Origin: Rhodospirillaceae bacterium
Lineage (GTDB): Bacteria; Pseudomonadota; Alphaproteobacteria; Rhodospirillales; 2-02-FULL-58-16
Assembly (NCBI GenBank): GCA_013349695.1
Contig: DUZD01000148.1
Location: forward strand, 1-7,342
DNA: 7,342 nt
Direction of reading: 5' to 3'
Under the pieces are notes generated by a model that saw nothing but the letters and a program-made list of their open reading frames with translations, was not told the DNA's origin and did no database searches. Shown piece by piece: positions 6,858 to 7,342 of this stretch. Within the stretch, counting starts at the first letter, position 1. The number at the start of each line of letters is the position of its first letter. The position numbers were made by a program, and so were the translations under genes.

Positions 6858-7010
6858 TCGCATGCCAAGGCCCGCGCGCCATGGACCGAGGCGGAAAAAG
6901 CGGGAGCTGCCGCGACGCCACGAAAAGGACAACCGGCGGCGGAAATCGCCAATGCACCGCGAAGACGCCCAGGCGCCATCACAAGCCGGCTGAAACGGCT
7001 TCAAACGTAA
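6858..7010 (+). pseudogene. Decayed SANT/Myb-like DNA-binding domain following recQ in frame
   Basis: After the recQ stop the same frame stays open for 50 codons to TAA at 7008-7010. It encodes APWTEAEK near the start, QPAAEIA in the middle and RRPGAITSRLKRL near the end. These are the landmarks of the small SANT/Myb-like helix-turn-helix found as a C-terminal add-on or a short protein in many proteobacteria (PWT-x-E-E-D ... AEIA ... GR-x-PGAI-x-SRLKRL). The stretch between does not fit in this frame. Removing one A from the A5 run at 6895-6899 and adding one G beside 6927-6928 would give KRELPRRHEKGQPAAEIA, which fits much better. I infer either a recQ extension or a short overlapping gene (ATG at 6829 in another frame) that has decayed, or two indel errors in the sequence. 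Confidence 0.55.
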
Positions 7011-7071
7011 GGTTCCCTCCGCCGGCGGCTGGCAATTGACCGCAAGGAAACGTCGCTTCGCGGCGGCAAAA

Positions 7072-7083
7072 GAGAACGTTCTC
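7072..7083. repeat. 12-bp perfect palindrome GAGAACGTTCTC
   Basis: GAGAACGTTCTC is its own reverse complement, and its right half GTTCTC recurs 13 nt further on (7091-7096). It could be a binding site for a dimeric regulator, but no gene start can be assigned nearby, so its role is open. Confidence 0.35.
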
Positions 7084-7100
7084 GGGGTCCGTTCTCAGTA

Positions 7101-7128
7101 GAAATCTAGGGACAGAAATCTAGGGACA
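7101..7128. repeat. Exact 14-bp tandem duplication
   Basis: GAAATCTAGGGACA occurs twice without a gap, at 7101-7114 and 7115-7128. On the other strand the unit reads TGTCCCTAGATTTC, which resembles CTGTCCC-x-ATTT sequences I remember flanking REP-associated transposase genes in proteobacteria. The resemblance is from memory and uncertain; the duplication itself is exact. Confidence 0.9.
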
Positions 7129-7277
7129 GTAGAGCCAATTGCATAACTCCTCCTGAACGAAGGTGGTTTTTCCCTGGCGCCTTGAATGGGTGTCGATTCG
7201 GTTTTTTTCCGCCTTTCAGCGGCGTGGTTTCGCGGCGACGGGAGGTTTTTGGCGATCTTCGGCATGACTTTTCGGTG

Positions 7278-7297
7278 CCTCTCCTTGCGGGGAGAGG
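7278..7297. repeat. Hairpin CCTCTCC/GGAGAGG near right edge
   Basis: CCTCTCC (7278-7284), a 6-nt loop TTGCGG, and GGAGAGG (7291-7297) form a 7-bp stem. CCTCTCCTTGCGGGGAGAGG-type hairpins are frequent in intergenic regions of alphaproteobacteria, often as terminator-like repeats. No T-run follows on the + strand. I see no supportable gene in 7011-7342. Confidence 0.55.
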
Positions 7298-7342
7298 TCG
7301 ATTAACGCCGAGGAAGCCGTATCGAAGCCTACCTGAGCAGGC

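Noticed and set aside
7078..7094. Possible SOS (LexA) box near recQ
   Set aside because: The alphaproteobacterial box is GTTC-N7-GTTC; here the gap is 9 nt and the site is downstream of recQ.
7106..7342. Leftward 78-codon open frame entering from the right edge
   Set aside because: The translated sequence is basic and low-complexity with no recognisable family pattern; an open frame of this length is expected by chance in GC-rich DNA.
1..7342. CRISPR arrays, tRNA or rRNA genes
   Set aside because: No regularly spaced direct repeats and no tRNA-like or rRNA-like stretches were seen on either strand.

Overview
The window looks like chromosomal DNA of a GC-rich alphaproteobacterium, most likely from the Rhodospirillales and possibly from a magnetotactic lineage. 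The base composition, the codon use, the DUF898/M48 gene pair, the AcuI-type reductase, the small lipoprotein and the long palindromic intergenic repeats all fit that group. The magnetotactic suggestion rests on one small gene at the left end that closely resembles the magnetosome membrane protein family MamF/MmsF. Recognition is from remembered family patterns; no database search was run.

Layout. Bases 1 to about 151 are the start of an IS1380-family insertion sequence, leftward, with only the first 25 transposase codons inside the window. It abuts a rightward MamF/MmsF-like gene (164-430) whose first transmembrane segment seems to have been cut off. Bases 431-642 hold a large nested palindrome between converging genes. 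Next is a leftward two-gene unit, a DUF898 (YjgN-like) membrane protein (2877-1738) followed 3 nt later by a membrane-anchored M48 zinc metalloprotease (1734-643). A 118-nt divergent spacer separates it from an AcuI/YhdH acrylyl-CoA reductase-like gene (2996-4000). A small lipoprotein gene follows (4147-4626), whose stop codon lies in the first bases of an intergenic repeat. Bases 4627 to about 4958 hold two palindromic repeat elements and no gene. Then comes a complete recQ helicase gene (5004-6857).

After the recQ stop, 6858-7342 has no intact gene. It begins with a decayed SANT/Myb-like DNA-binding domain in the recQ frame, repairable by two compensating one-base changes. It then contains a 12-bp palindrome, an exact 14-bp tandem duplication and a hairpin near the right edge.

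How the genes relate. Only the DUF898 and M48 genes look like a co-transcribed functional unit, probably membrane or envelope quality control. The others look independently transcribed. The most notable points are the IS-truncated magnetosome-type gene, the post-stop DNA-binding domain after recQ, and the repeat elements that have invaded nearly every gene end. I did not find convincing evidence of a complete, previously undescribed multi-gene system.
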